Shown here: piece after piece, positions 33,870 through 41,482 of the stretch
Layout: every line of letters starts with the position of its first letter
Position numbering within the stretch: position 1 is the stretch's first letter
From: ZC4RG42 sp036676355
GTDB taxonomy: Bacteria; Pseudomonadota; Gammaproteobacteria; Burkholderiales; SG8-39
Direction of reading: 5' to 3'
DNA length: 46,332 nucleotides
Assembly: GCA_036676355.1 (NCBI GenBank)
Contig: JAKFDA010000026.1
Span: forward strand, 1-46,332
The notes under the pieces: model-generated
The model's input: the letters and a program-made list of their open reading frames with translations, nothing else
Databases searched by the model: none
What the model was told of the DNA's origin: nothing
Made by a program: the position numbers and the translations under genes

Positions 33870-34151
33870 TCATTTCCGCGGCGAGCAGTAGTCGAAACCG
33901 TCGTTCCACCCCTGCCCGTACTGATCGGCGGTTTTGGGTTTGGCCGAATTCCGAGTGCGGGCGGCATCGCAACCGTCTTTAAAGCCACGCTGGAATTCCG
34001 GCGGATAGCCCGAGAGATTGATCGACTGTGTCACGGTGCGCGGATTTTCCGCACCCGGACGGACGTCCGGGGTTGCGCAACCGGTCGACACGAGCGCGCC
34101 CGCGATGGCGAACGCCAGCACTTTGCCTTTCGATACGCTCGAGGTACTCAT
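33870..34151 (-). CDS. small conserved lipoprotein, unknown function
   Basis: 93 aa. The N-terminal hydrophobic segment ends in LVSTGC (Cys25), a slightly atypical lipobox, suggesting a lipid-anchored periplasmic protein. The mature part contains two related aromatic-Gly-Asp-Gly motifs, FQRGFKDGC and YGQGWNDGF, plus a C-terminal Cys that could pair with the Cys of the first motif. I do not recognise a family. The ATG shares one base with the glrR stop (TGATG), so it is the last gene of the operon glrK-qseG-glrR and probably belongs to the same envelope-sensing function. Confidence 0.75.
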   Translation of the reverse strand: MSTSSVSKGKVLAFAIAGALVSTGCATPDVRPGAENPRTVTQSINLSGYPPEFQRGFKDGCDAARTRNSAKPKTADQYGQGWNDGFDYCSPRK

Positions 34152-35518
34152 CAGTGCTCCACCCGCGCCGCCGGTTGGGATTTCGGTACCTTGAACATGC
34201 CGGGCTGCAATTGATGTCGATCGAGCAGCTTGTAGAACTCGGTGCGATTGCGTTGCGCCAGCTTGGCTGCCTGCGTCACGTTGCCGCTGGTGATGCGCAG
34301 AATGCGGATCAGGTAATCGCGTTCGAACGCGCGCTTCGCCTCGTCCAGCGGCGTCAATCCCGACGGTTCGTTGCGCAGGGCGCTCTGCACGAGCGTCGCG
34401 GGGATCAGGGGCGATGTCGCAAGTGCGACCGACTGCTCCACCACATTGTGCAACTGGCGCACATTGCCGGGCCAGGGCGCGGAAATAAGCACTTCCAGTG
34501 CATCCGGGGCGAAGGTGCGCACCTCCTTGCCGTAGCGCGCCGCCACCTCGGTGAGGAAGTGTTTGGCCAGCGGGGCTATATCCTCGCGCCGCTGCGCCAG
34601 GGTCGGAATGACGAGCGACACCACGTTCAGCCGGTAGTAAAGATCTTCGCGGAACTCGCCCGATTTCACCCGTTCTTCCAGGTCGCGGTGGGTTGCCGAA
34701 ATGATCCGCACGTCGATGCTGACCGGCTGGGCGGAGCCAACCGGACGCACCTCGCGCTCCTGCAAGGCGCGCAGCAATTTCGCCTGCAGCGCACTCGGCA
34801 TATCGCCGATCTCGTCGAGAAACACCGTGCCGCCCTCGGCCGATTGAAACAGCCCCTTGTGGTCATACACCGCGCCGGTGAACGAACCTTTGCGGTGGCC
34901 GAACAATTCCGACTCCAGCAGATTCTCCGGAATGGCCGCGCAGTTCACCGCCACGAACGGCGCGTCGGCCCGCTTGCTCGCCTTGTGAATCGCACGCGCG
35001 AGCAACTCCTTGCCGGTGCCGCTGGCGCCGCTGATCAGCACGCTGGCGTCCGATTGCGCGACCAGGCGCGCCTGGCGCAGCAAGCCTTCCATTTGCGGGC
35101 TTGCGGTGATGAGTTCGGCGCGCCACGGTTCGTCGCCATGCGCACCCGCCGCCGAGGTGCGGATCGCCTGCGCCACCTGATCGAGCAGCAGCTTGCCGTC
35201 GAACGGCTTCGGCATGAAGCCGAATACGCCGCGCTTGGTCGCCTCGACCGCATCGGGAATCGTGCCGTGCGCCGTGAGTATGATGACCGGCAAGGTCGGC
35301 GTCTGGCGTTGCACTGCTTCGAACAGGGCAAGCCCGTCCATGCCGCCCATTTTCAAATCCGTGACCACCACATCGGGCCGGTTCACGGCCAGCGATGCGA
35401 GCGCCTGCTCACCGCTCGTTGCCGCCTGGACCCCATAGCCCGCCGCAGACAGGCGCATGGTGAGCAGTTTCAGAATATCGGTGTCGTCATCGACGACCAG
35501 TACGTTTCGACGGTTCAT
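34151..35518 (-). CDS. glrR: sigma54-dependent response regulator, GlrR/QseF-like
   Basis: 455 aa NtrC-family activator. The receiver domain has D54 as phosphoacceptor (VVTDLKMGGMDG) and K104. The AAA+ domain has Walker A GASGTGKE (164-171), the sigma54-contact loop as GSFTGA (211-216, Ser replacing the usual Ala), and Walker B TVFLDEIGDM. The C-terminal helix-turn-helix (GNVTQAAKLAQRNRTEFYKLL) is of the GlrR/QseF kind. Start overlaps the QseG-like stop as ATGA. The cognate kinase is encoded two genes upstream. A strong sigma54 promoter just downstream is a likely target. Confidence 0.93.
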   Translation of the reverse strand: MNRRNVLVVDDDTDILKLLTMRLSAAGYGVQAATSGEQALASLAVNRPDVVVTDLKMGGMDGLALFEAVQRQTPTLPVIILTAHGTIPDAVEATKRGVFGFMPKPFDGKLLLDQVAQAIRTSAAGAHGDEPWRAELITASPQMEGLLRQARLVAQSDASVLISGASGTGKELLARAIHKASKRADAPFVAVNCAAIPENLLESELFGHRKGSFTGAVYDHKGLFQSAEGGTVFLDEIGDMPSALQAKLLRALQEREVRPVGSAQPVSIDVRIISATHRDLEERVKSGEFREDLYYRLNVVSLVIPTLAQRREDIAPLAKHFLTEVAARYGKEVRTFAPDALEVLISAPWPGNVRQLHNVVEQSVALATSPLIPATLVQSALRNEPSGLTPLDEAKRAFERDYLIRILRITSGNVTQAAKLAQRNRTEFYKLLDRHQLQPGMFKVPKSQPAARVEH

Positions 35519-36075
35519 GGCTTCCTCGGTTGCGACTCCAAGCCGCGGTCGATTATCGAACGCTCGACAGCCCGCAGGGCTTCGAGCTGATCCTTCAATT
35601 GGTCGGCGCGACGCTGCGTGCGTATGCGCTCGATCAGGTTCGCATGCAACAACGCCGCGAACGGGCGCAGACCGCCATTGTTCTGCGCATTGCCATTGCC
35701 CTGCGACGAATTCGCATAGGGTTCGAGCAGTGCCGCGGCGCGTACATCATCCTGCATCGCGGTGCCCGGCAGCGACAACAGCAAACCCAGGCGAACACGC
35801 GCATAAACTGTCTTGTCGCGGCCGTAGGCCTGATTCGCCGCAGTGTATTCGCGCTTCTGTTCATCCGCGCTCATATGCGCCACCCGCTGTGCGTAAGCGA
35901 CCAGTTCGGTGAGCCGGCGCATGTCCTCCGGGGCCGGCACCTCAACCACCATCGGTACTGCGATTTCCTTTTCCGGCGGCGGAGACGGCGCGTCGTTCGC
36001 ATCACTTGGCGCATGCACGCAGCCCGCCAGCAGAAATGTCAGGCCCAAGCCCCACAATGCGATTCGTCTATGCAT
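35515..36075 (-). CDS. qseG: QseG-like lipoprotein of the GlrK/GlrR system
   Basis: 186 aa from ATG 36075. Signal peptide with lipobox LAGC (Cys19), then a Pro/Glu-rich linker and a helical periplasmic domain. YAQRVAHMSADEQKREYTAANQAYGRDKTVYARVRLGLLLSLPGTA resembles the conserved part of QseG-type proteins, and the last 35 residues are a likely coiled coil. The assignment rests mainly on position: the gene lies between kinase and regulator, exactly where enterobacteria have qseG (glrK-qseG-glrR). QseG is an outer-membrane lipoprotein reported to interact with the sensor kinase. It overlaps glrK by 8 nt and glrR by 4 nt. Confidence 0.75.
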   Translation of the reverse strand: MHRRIALWGLGLTFLLAGCVHAPSDANDAPSPPPEKEIAVPMVVEVPAPEDMRRLTELVAYAQRVAHMSADEQKREYTAANQAYGRDKTVYARVRLGLLLSLPGTAMQDDVRAAALLEPYANSSQGNGNAQNNGGLRPFAALLHANLIERIRTQRRADQLKDQLEALRAVERSIIDRGLESQPRKP

Positions 36076-37522
36076 GCTGCACGCCCGAATCGCCCGGGAG
36101 CAGCACGCGAAAATGCGCACCGCCGCGCTCACCTTCCATAACCTGCACGGTGCCGTGATGCGCGGAGATGAACTCACGCGCAATGGACAGGCCCAAACCG
36201 CTACCCTTGACTCGCGCACTTTGTTTGCGCTCCCCCTGGAAGAACCAGTCGAAAATTTTTGTTCGATCGCCGGCCGGTACACCCGGCCCCTGGTCGATGA
36301 CGTCCACTTGCACGCCCCGCGACACCGGCTCGACCACGACTCGCACGATGCCGCCGTCAGGCGAAAATTTCAGCGCGTTCGAAAGCAGGTTGTCGACCAC
36401 GACGCGCAGCTTGTCGGCATCGCCGAGGAGCGGCGCGGGCCGCGCCTGCAGCGTAATAGCCACGTCCCGGCGCGCGCCGGCCAGGCGGTGACTCTCGATT
36501 ACCGCCGCGGCGATTTCAGCGACGTCCACTTGCTGCAGTTCGAGATTCAGCACGCTGGCAAGCGCACGCTGGTAGTTCAGCAGGTCTTCGATCATCTGCT
36601 GCAGCAGTGCACTATTGTTCTGCATCAGACCAACGACGTCGTGTTGCTGTGCGGTCAGCGGCCCCGCAGTGCCGTCGGCCAGCAATTCGGCCCCCTCCCG
36701 CAGGACCGTCAAGGGCGTCTTAAGTTCATGCGACACGTGGCGGAGGAACATTGCCTTCTGTTCCTCGATCTCGATCAGCCGATGACGCAGCCAATCCAGC
36801 CGCTCGCCCAGATACTGCAAATCGGCCGGGCCGGTCAGTTGGATGCTCGTGCTCAACTCCCCGCTGCCCAATTGCCGGATGCCGCGTTCCAGCTGCCCGA
36901 TCGGGCGGGAGATCAGAAACGCGAACAGCGCCGCGATCAGCAAGCCCAGCGGAAACGCCGCGAGCAACTGCAGCAATAGCGATTTTTGCGCGGCCTCGGC
37001 CGATACGCGCATTTTTTCGATCTCTCGATCGATCAGCTGGTTGCTGTCGTTCGCCATGCCGCGCGCGAGCGCGGACAACTCCACATAGCCCTCGGTCAGC
37101 GTAAGCCGTTGCTCGGGTTCCGCCGGCATCCGAGTCAATATTTCGTAGAACGCCTCTTCCTGGTCGACCGCATGCTTCAAATCACGCAACTGCTGCTCGT
37201 CCAGCGGCAGCAGGGACAACTCGCTGGTGGTGCGCTTGAAATTGACGCGCACCTTGGCGTAATCGTCCAGCAGGCCGGCATCGCCGAGGATCAGATACTG
37301 CCGGACGACCCGCTCCATCGACAGCACCTGCTCCATCAACTGCCTGGAACTGCGCGCGGCTTGCACCGCCTGATCGACCGCCGCCTCGCTTTGGTTGGCC
37401 AGACGCTGCACGGAAATCGCCGCGTTGATCAGGGCCACCACCAGCGGCAGCGAAACGACGACGAAGCCGATGACCAGCAGCTTGAGCACCGACTTGGGGT
37501 AATAGAAATTCGCGAGCTTCAA
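36068..37522 (-). CDS. glrK: sensor histidine kinase, GlrK/QseE-like
   Basis: 484 aa. The start is a TTG at 37522; it aligns the N-terminus with E. coli GlrK (PKSVLKLLVIGF just before TM1), and no ATG lies nearby. TM1 spans about 12-36, a helical periplasmic sensor domain about 37-181, and TM2 about 182-205. HAMP follows, then the H-box with H265 (RHVSHELKTPL), N-box NLLSNALKFSP, G1 DQGPGVP and G2 GSGLGLSIA. It is paired with the GlrR-like regulator; the QseG-like lipoprotein is encoded between them. The signal is unknown. Divergent from folA across a 112-bp gap. Confidence 0.93.
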   Translation of the reverse strand: MKLANFYYPKSVLKLLVIGFVVVSLPLVVALINAAISVQRLANQSEAAVDQAVQAARSSRQLMEQVLSMERVVRQYLILGDAGLLDDYAKVRVNFKRTTSELSLLPLDEQQLRDLKHAVDQEEAFYEILTRMPAEPEQRLTLTEGYVELSALARGMANDSNQLIDREIEKMRVSAEAAQKSLLLQLLAAFPLGLLIAALFAFLISRPIGQLERGIRQLGSGELSTSIQLTGPADLQYLGERLDWLRHRLIEIEEQKAMFLRHVSHELKTPLTVLREGAELLADGTAGPLTAQQHDVVGLMQNNSALLQQMIEDLLNYQRALASVLNLELQQVDVAEIAAAVIESHRLAGARRDVAITLQARPAPLLGDADKLRVVVDNLLSNALKFSPDGGIVRVVVEPVSRGVQVDVIDQGPGVPAGDRTKIFDWFFQGERKQSARVKGSGLGLSIAREFISAHHGTVQVMEGERGGAHFRVLLPGDSGVQHA

Positions 37523-37556
37523 GCGCCGGAAAGCGAGTTCATGGGGAACGGGTGAC

Positions 37557-37562
37557 TATAAT
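37557..37562 (+). promoter_or_regulatory. -10 element upstream of folA
   Basis: A perfect TATAAT between divergent glrK and folA, giving a start near 37569 and a leader of about 66 nt to the folA ATG. The -35 position is weak. Confidence 0.45.
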
Positions 37563-37634
37563 CCGAGCACCGATCATACAAGCGGCATGATGATTGCGGG
37601 GGAACAATACCGTGATCGTCGTCGCAGCCCGACA

Positions 37635-38120
37635 ATGTCCATTATTTCCCTGCTGGTTGCCGTTGCCGCCAACGGCGTCATCGGTCGTGACAATCAGTTG
37701 CCCTGGCACCTTCCTGCCGACCTCAAGCGCTTCAAGCAGCTTTCCGTCGGCAAACCGGTCATCATGGGTCGCAAGACGTGGGATTCGATCGGGCGGCCGC
37801 TGCCTGACCGACGCAACATCGTCGTGACGCGCAATCCCGATTTTCACGCGCCCGGCGCCGAGATCGTCACTTCACTCGAGGACGCGATCGAACTCGCGGG
37901 CGATGCCGAAGAGATCATCGTGATCGGGGGCGGGGAGATTTTCAGACTGTCCCTGCCGATCGCCGACCGCATCTACTACACCCACGTGCACGCCGACGTG
38001 GAAGGCGACGCCTATTTTCCCGAGTTGGACTGGAACCAGTGGCAGGCGGTGTATCGGGAAAAGGGCCAAGGCGGCGAACTGCCGTTCGAATACGTCGATT
38101 ACAACCGCGTACGGGCTTGA
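37635..38120 (+). CDS. folA: dihydrofolate reductase
   Basis: 161 aa (E. coli 159). ATG 37635 is chosen because MSIISLLVAVAANGVIGRDNQLPWHLPADLKRFK is the standard start; the open frame before it is not conserved. The substrate-protonating acidic residue is D29 (equivalent to E. coli D27), and W24 is in LPWHLP. NADPH-binding GRKTWDSIGRPLPDRRNIVVTR and IVIGGGEIF are present. It regenerates tetrahydrofolate after ThyA. Weak Shine-Dalgarno. Convergent with the decarboxylase gene, with 7 bp between the stops. Confidence 0.97.
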   Translation: MSIISLLVAVAANGVIGRDNQLPWHLPADLKRFKQLSVGKPVIMGRKTWDSIGRPLPDRRNIVVTRNPDFHAPGAEIVTSLEDAIELAGDAEEIIVIGGGEIFRLSLPIADRIYYTHVHADVEGDAYFPELDWNQWQAVYREKGQGGELPFEYVDYNRVRA

Positions 38121-38127
38121 AGACCGT

Positions 38128-40395
38128 TCAGTTTTTCCCGTTCACGCCGCGCACGCAGTCGACGTAGTAGCGGATACGACCGCCCACGTCTTCTTCCACC
38201 AGGCCGTGTATATCGGTCTGGAAACCCGGAAATTTCTCGTTGAAGTCGCGCGCGAATTGCAGATAGCGCACGATGGTCTTGTTGAAACGCTCCCCCGGGA
38301 TCAGCAACGGAATGCCGGGCGGATAAGGCGTCAGCAGCACACCCGTGACACGACCTTCGAGGCGATCGATCTCGACCCGATCCACTTCGCGATGCGCGAT
38401 GCAGGCAAAGGCGTCGGAGGGCTTCATTGCCGGCTGCATGTCGGAAAGATACATCTCCGTGGTGAGGCGAGCCACGTCGTTGGCTTTGTACATGCCGTGA
38501 ATCTGATCGCACAGTTCTTTCAGGCCGACGCGCTCGTAGCGTGGATGCTTGGCCACGAATTCAGGTAGCACGCGCCACACCGGCGCGTTCCTGTCGTAAT
38601 CGTCCTTGAACTGCTGCAACGCCGTGACAAGCGTGTTCCAGCGGCCCTTGGTGATGCCGATGGTGAACATGATGAAAAACGAATAGAGGCCGGCTTTCTC
38701 CACGATCACGCCGTGTTCGGCCAGATATTTGGTCACGATCGAGGCCGGAATACCGCTGGCGGCGAATTTGCCCGACACATCGAGGCCGGGCGTGATGACC
38801 GTCGCCTTGATCGGGTCGAGCATGTTGAAGCCGGTGACCAGATTGCCGAAGCCGTGCCACTTTTCGTTGGCCTTCAGCACCCAGTCGTCGCGCATGCCGA
38901 TGCCGTCGGAGGAAATATGCTCCGGACCCCAAACCTTGAACCACCAGTCCTTGCCGAACTCGAGATCGACCTTGCGCATGGCGCGGCGAAACTCGATCGC
39001 CTCCAGCAACGACTCCTCCACCAGCGCGGTGCCGCCGGGCGATTCCATCATCGCGGCCGCCACATCGCACGAAGCAATGATCGAATACTGCGGCGAGGTG
39101 GAGGTGTGCATGAGATAGGCTTCGTTGAACAGATGCTTGTTCAACTTGCGCGTTTGCGACTCCTGCACCAGGATCTGCGAGGCCTGCGACAGCCCCGCCA
39201 GCAGCTTGTGCACCGACTGCGTGGAAAAAATCAGCGGCTCCTGCGGCCGCGGGCGGTCGCGCCCGATGGCGTGCATATGGCCGTAAAAATTATGGAACGC
39301 CGCGTGCGGCAGCCATGCTTCATCGAAATGCAGCGTATCGATGTAGTTGCCGAGGATCTCCTTGATCATCTCGACGTTGTACATCACGCCGTCGTAGGTC
39401 GATTGCGTAATGGTCAGTATGCGCGGCTTCTTGTCCTTCGCTTCGCGCGCGAACGGGTTGGCCTCGATTTTCTTTTTGATGGTGTCCGGATGAAACTCGG
39501 ACGCCGGGATCGGGCCGATGATGCCGTAGTGGTTGCGCGTCGGCATGAGGAACACCGGAATCGCGCCGGTCATGGTGATCGCGTGCAGGATCGACTTGTG
39601 GCAGTTGCGGTCCACCACCACGATATCGCCCGGCGCGACGCTGTAATGCCACACCATCTTGTTCGAAGTGGAAGTGCCGTTGGTGACGAAGTAGCAGTGG
39701 TCCGCATTGAAAATGCGCGCGGCGTTGCGCTCGGACGCCGCCACCGGGCCGGTATGGTCGAGCAACTGGCCGAGTTCCTCGACTGCATTGCACACGTCCG
39801 CACGCAGCATGTTCTCGCCGAAGAACTGATGGAACATCTGCCCGATCGGGCTTTTCAGAAACGCCACGCCGCCGGAGTGCCCGGGACAATGCCATGAGTA
39901 CGAACCGTCCTGCGCGTAATGCACCAGCGCGCGGAAGAATGGCGGCGCGAGGCCGTCCATATAGGATTTCGCTTCGCGGATGATGTGACGCGCGACAAAT
40001 TCGGGCGTGTCCTCGAAGGTATGGATGAAGCCGTGCAATTCGCGCAGGATATCGTTCGGAATATGGCGCGACGTGCGCGTTTCGCCGTAGAGATAGATCG
40101 GGATATGCGCATTCTTGAAACGGATCTCCTCGACAAACTTGTGCACACCCTTGAGCGCGATTTCCGTATCCTCGTCGGAACCCGAGCCGAACTCCTCATC
40201 ATCGATCGACAGAATGAACGCGCTGGCGCGGCTTTGCTGTTGCGCGAAGCTCGACAGATCACCGTAGCTCGTCACCCCGAGGACTTCCATGCCCTCTTCC
40301 TCGATGGCCTTGGCGAGCGCACGAATGCCCAGTCCGCTCGCATTCTCCGAGCGGAAATCTTCGTCGATGATCACGATGGGAAAACGAAATCGCAT
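38128..40395 (-). CDS. Orn/Lys/Arg decarboxylase (inducible-type, fold I PLP)
   Basis: 755 aa. An N-terminal receiver-like wing domain (about 1-130) precedes the PLP domain. The internal aldimine lysine is K397 in STQSVHKLLAGLSQAS, and D358 is in HFDEAWLPHA. The length is close to E. coli AdiA (756) and longer than LdcC/CadA (about 713), but sequence alone does not settle arginine, lysine or ornithine as substrate, so no symbol is given. Such enzymes consume protons and make polyamines or their precursors, often for acid resistance. ATG 40395 with GGAG 8 nt upstream. Its 5' leader carries a promoter, a small ORF and a terminator. Confidence 0.93.
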   Translation of the reverse strand: MRFRFPIVIIDEDFRSENASGLGIRALAKAIEEEGMEVLGVTSYGDLSSFAQQQSRASAFILSIDDEEFGSGSDEDTEIALKGVHKFVEEIRFKNAHIPIYLYGETRTSRHIPNDILRELHGFIHTFEDTPEFVARHIIREAKSYMDGLAPPFFRALVHYAQDGSYSWHCPGHSGGVAFLKSPIGQMFHQFFGENMLRADVCNAVEELGQLLDHTGPVAASERNAARIFNADHCYFVTNGTSTSNKMVWHYSVAPGDIVVVDRNCHKSILHAITMTGAIPVFLMPTRNHYGIIGPIPASEFHPDTIKKKIEANPFAREAKDKKPRILTITQSTYDGVMYNVEMIKEILGNYIDTLHFDEAWLPHAAFHNFYGHMHAIGRDRPRPQEPLIFSTQSVHKLLAGLSQASQILVQESQTRKLNKHLFNEAYLMHTSTSPQYSIIASCDVAAAMMESPGGTALVEESLLEAIEFRRAMRKVDLEFGKDWWFKVWGPEHISSDGIGMRDDWVLKANEKWHGFGNLVTGFNMLDPIKATVITPGLDVSGKFAASGIPASIVTKYLAEHGVIVEKAGLYSFFIMFTIGITKGRWNTLVTALQQFKDDYDRNAPVWRVLPEFVAKHPRYERVGLKELCDQIHGMYKANDVARLTTEMYLSDMQPAMKPSDAFACIAHREVDRVEIDRLEGRVTGVLLTPYPPGIPLLIPGERFNKTIVRYLQFARDFNEKFPGFQTDIHGLVEEDVGGRIRYYVDCVRGVNGKN

Positions 40396-40424
40396 CAGAA
40401 TCTCCGGAAGGCGCGAGTCGCGCC

Positions 40425-40460
40425 AAAAAAGCAAAGGCGGATGCCCAATTGCATCCGCCT
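40425..40460 (-). terminator. intrinsic terminator/attenuator in the decarboxylase leader
   Basis: Minus strand AGGCGGATGC-AATTGG-GCATCCGCCT (10-bp perfect stem) followed by TTGCTTTTTT. It lies 30 nt upstream of the decarboxylase start codon, leaving no room for a promoter between it and the gene. A second hairpin (GGCGCGA/TCGCGCC, 40410-40424) follows immediately. It would therefore control read-through into the gene, or define a short leader RNA. Confidence 0.8.
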
Positions 40461-40514
40461 CTTGGTATTGGTCAAGTGTGCGCTAAGGAAGGTTCCGGCC
40501 GGCGTAAAGAGCAG

Positions 40515-40604
40515 CTACGGAATGGGAACCGGACGCACCGCACCGATGCCATGAACCTGGCATGCGAGCAATAGACGGGCGGCGTTGGTCAGCGGGGTAT
40601 ACAT
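40515..40604 (-). CDS. 29-codon leader ORF (putative leader peptide)
   Basis: ATG 40604 to TAG 40515 encodes a peptide starting MYTPLTNAARLLLACQVHG and ending in a Pro-rich RPVPIP before the stop. The predicted promoter would place the transcript start only 4-6 nt before the ATG, so the ORF would be translated leaderless, with no Shine-Dalgarno. A hairpin (ATGCCA/TGGCAT) lies within it, and a GGTTCC/GGAACC pairing spans the stop codon. No run of Lys, Arg or ornithine-related codons is seen (two Arg, no Lys). Whether it is translated is inference. Confidence 0.35.
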   Translation of the reverse strand: MYTPLTNAARLLLACQVHGIGAVRPVPIP

Positions 40605-40615
40605 GAATGCGCGCG

Positions 40616-40644
40616 ATTATTGCGCGCGCTGAGGGTAAGGGCAA
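40616..40644 (-). promoter_or_regulatory. sigma70 promoter of the decarboxylase leader
   Basis: Minus strand TTGCCC, 17-bp spacer, AATAAT (five of six). The -10 is framed by a 7-bp alternating GC inverted repeat (GCGCGCG and CGCGCGC), which could be an operator. The predicted start near 40609 gives a leader of about 214 nt before the decarboxylase ATG. The rest of the 391-bp gap (40645-40786) shows no gene. Confidence 0.6.
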
Positions 40645-40786
40645 GCGCGGCGGCGGAATATTGGCGCGGACGCAACGAATCGGGCCGTCCGCGGCGAGTT
40701 GGCCTGACCACGAACGGCCCGGCCCGTTCGACCGCTTCGGCCCGAACGGGGCAAAGCAAGTGTATTCCTTGTTGATTTGCCCCGCG

Positions 40787-41353
40787 TCAGACGCGCGGCA
40801 CCGTCACGCCGCGCTGCCCCTGGTATTTGCCGCCGCGATCCTTGTACGAGGTTTCGCACACCTCGTCGGATTCGAAGAACAGCACCTGCGCGCAGCCCTC
40901 ACCGGCGTAGATTTTTGCCGGCAGCGGCGTGGTGTTGGAAAATTCCAGCGTCACGTAACCCTCCCACTCGGGCTCGAAGGGCGTCACGTTAACGATGATG
41001 CCGCAGCGTGCGTAGGTCGATTTGCCCAGACAGATGGTCAGCACGTTGCGCGGAATGCGGAAGTATTCGACCGTGCGTGCGAGTGCGAAGCTGTTCGGCG
41101 GGATGATGCAAACGTCGCCTTCGAAATCGACGAAACTCTTTTCGTCGAAGTTCTTCGGATCGACGATGGTCGAGTTGATGTTGGTGAAGATCTTGAATTC
41201 GTTCGAGCAACGTATGTCGTAGCCGTAGCTCGACGTGCCGTAGGACACGATCTTGCGTCCGTCCACGTCGCGGACCTGACCCGGCTCGAAGGGTTCGATC
41301 ATGTTGTGCTCGGCCGCCATGCGGCGGATCCACTTGTCGCTCTTGATTGCCAC
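40787..41353 (-). CDS. dcd: dCTP deaminase
   Basis: 188 aa from a GTG start with GGGAGA upstream. It deaminates dCTP to dUTP, feeding dUMP to ThyA. MAIKSDKWIRRMAAEHNMIEPF is the standard N-terminus. The nucleotide-binding GKSTYAR is at 110-116 and the catalytic glutamate is E137 in YVTLEFSNTT. The C-terminal KYQGQRGVTVPRV tail that closes over the substrate is present. It is 129 nt downstream of apbC on the same strand, with a strong hairpin in between. Confidence 0.96.
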   Translation of the reverse strand: MAIKSDKWIRRMAAEHNMIEPFEPGQVRDVDGRKIVSYGTSSYGYDIRCSNEFKIFTNINSTIVDPKNFDEKSFVDFEGDVCIIPPNSFALARTVEYFRIPRNVLTICLGKSTYARCGIIVNVTPFEPEWEGYVTLEFSNTTPLPAKIYAGEGCAQVLFFESDEVCETSYKDRGGKYQGQRGVTVPRV

Positions 41354-41432
41354 TGCCCCGGTCTCCCTGAACTGCTCTACTGCGCAAGCGTCGGCTCATG
41401 CGAACCGGCGCTGTGTGAATGTGGAATATAGA

Positions 41433-41468
41433 GGGGCCCGGAAAAGGGTTCACCCTTCGCCGGGCCCC
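41433..41468 (-). terminator. GC-rich hairpin between apbC and dcd
   Basis: GGGGCCCGG and CCGGGCCCC pair perfectly around an 18-base loop that itself contains AAGGGT/ACCCTT. No T run follows on the minus strand, so it may be a Rho-independent terminator of poor quality, or an RNA processing or stability element that sets different levels of apbC and dcd. Confidence 0.4.
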
Positions 41469-41482
41469 ACTCTGAATATCGT

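Noticed and set aside
33817..34090. Search for a GlrR binding box TGTC-N10-GACA upstream of the sigma54 promoter
   Set aside because: No match was found by eye; activator sites of this regulator may differ, so none is annotated.
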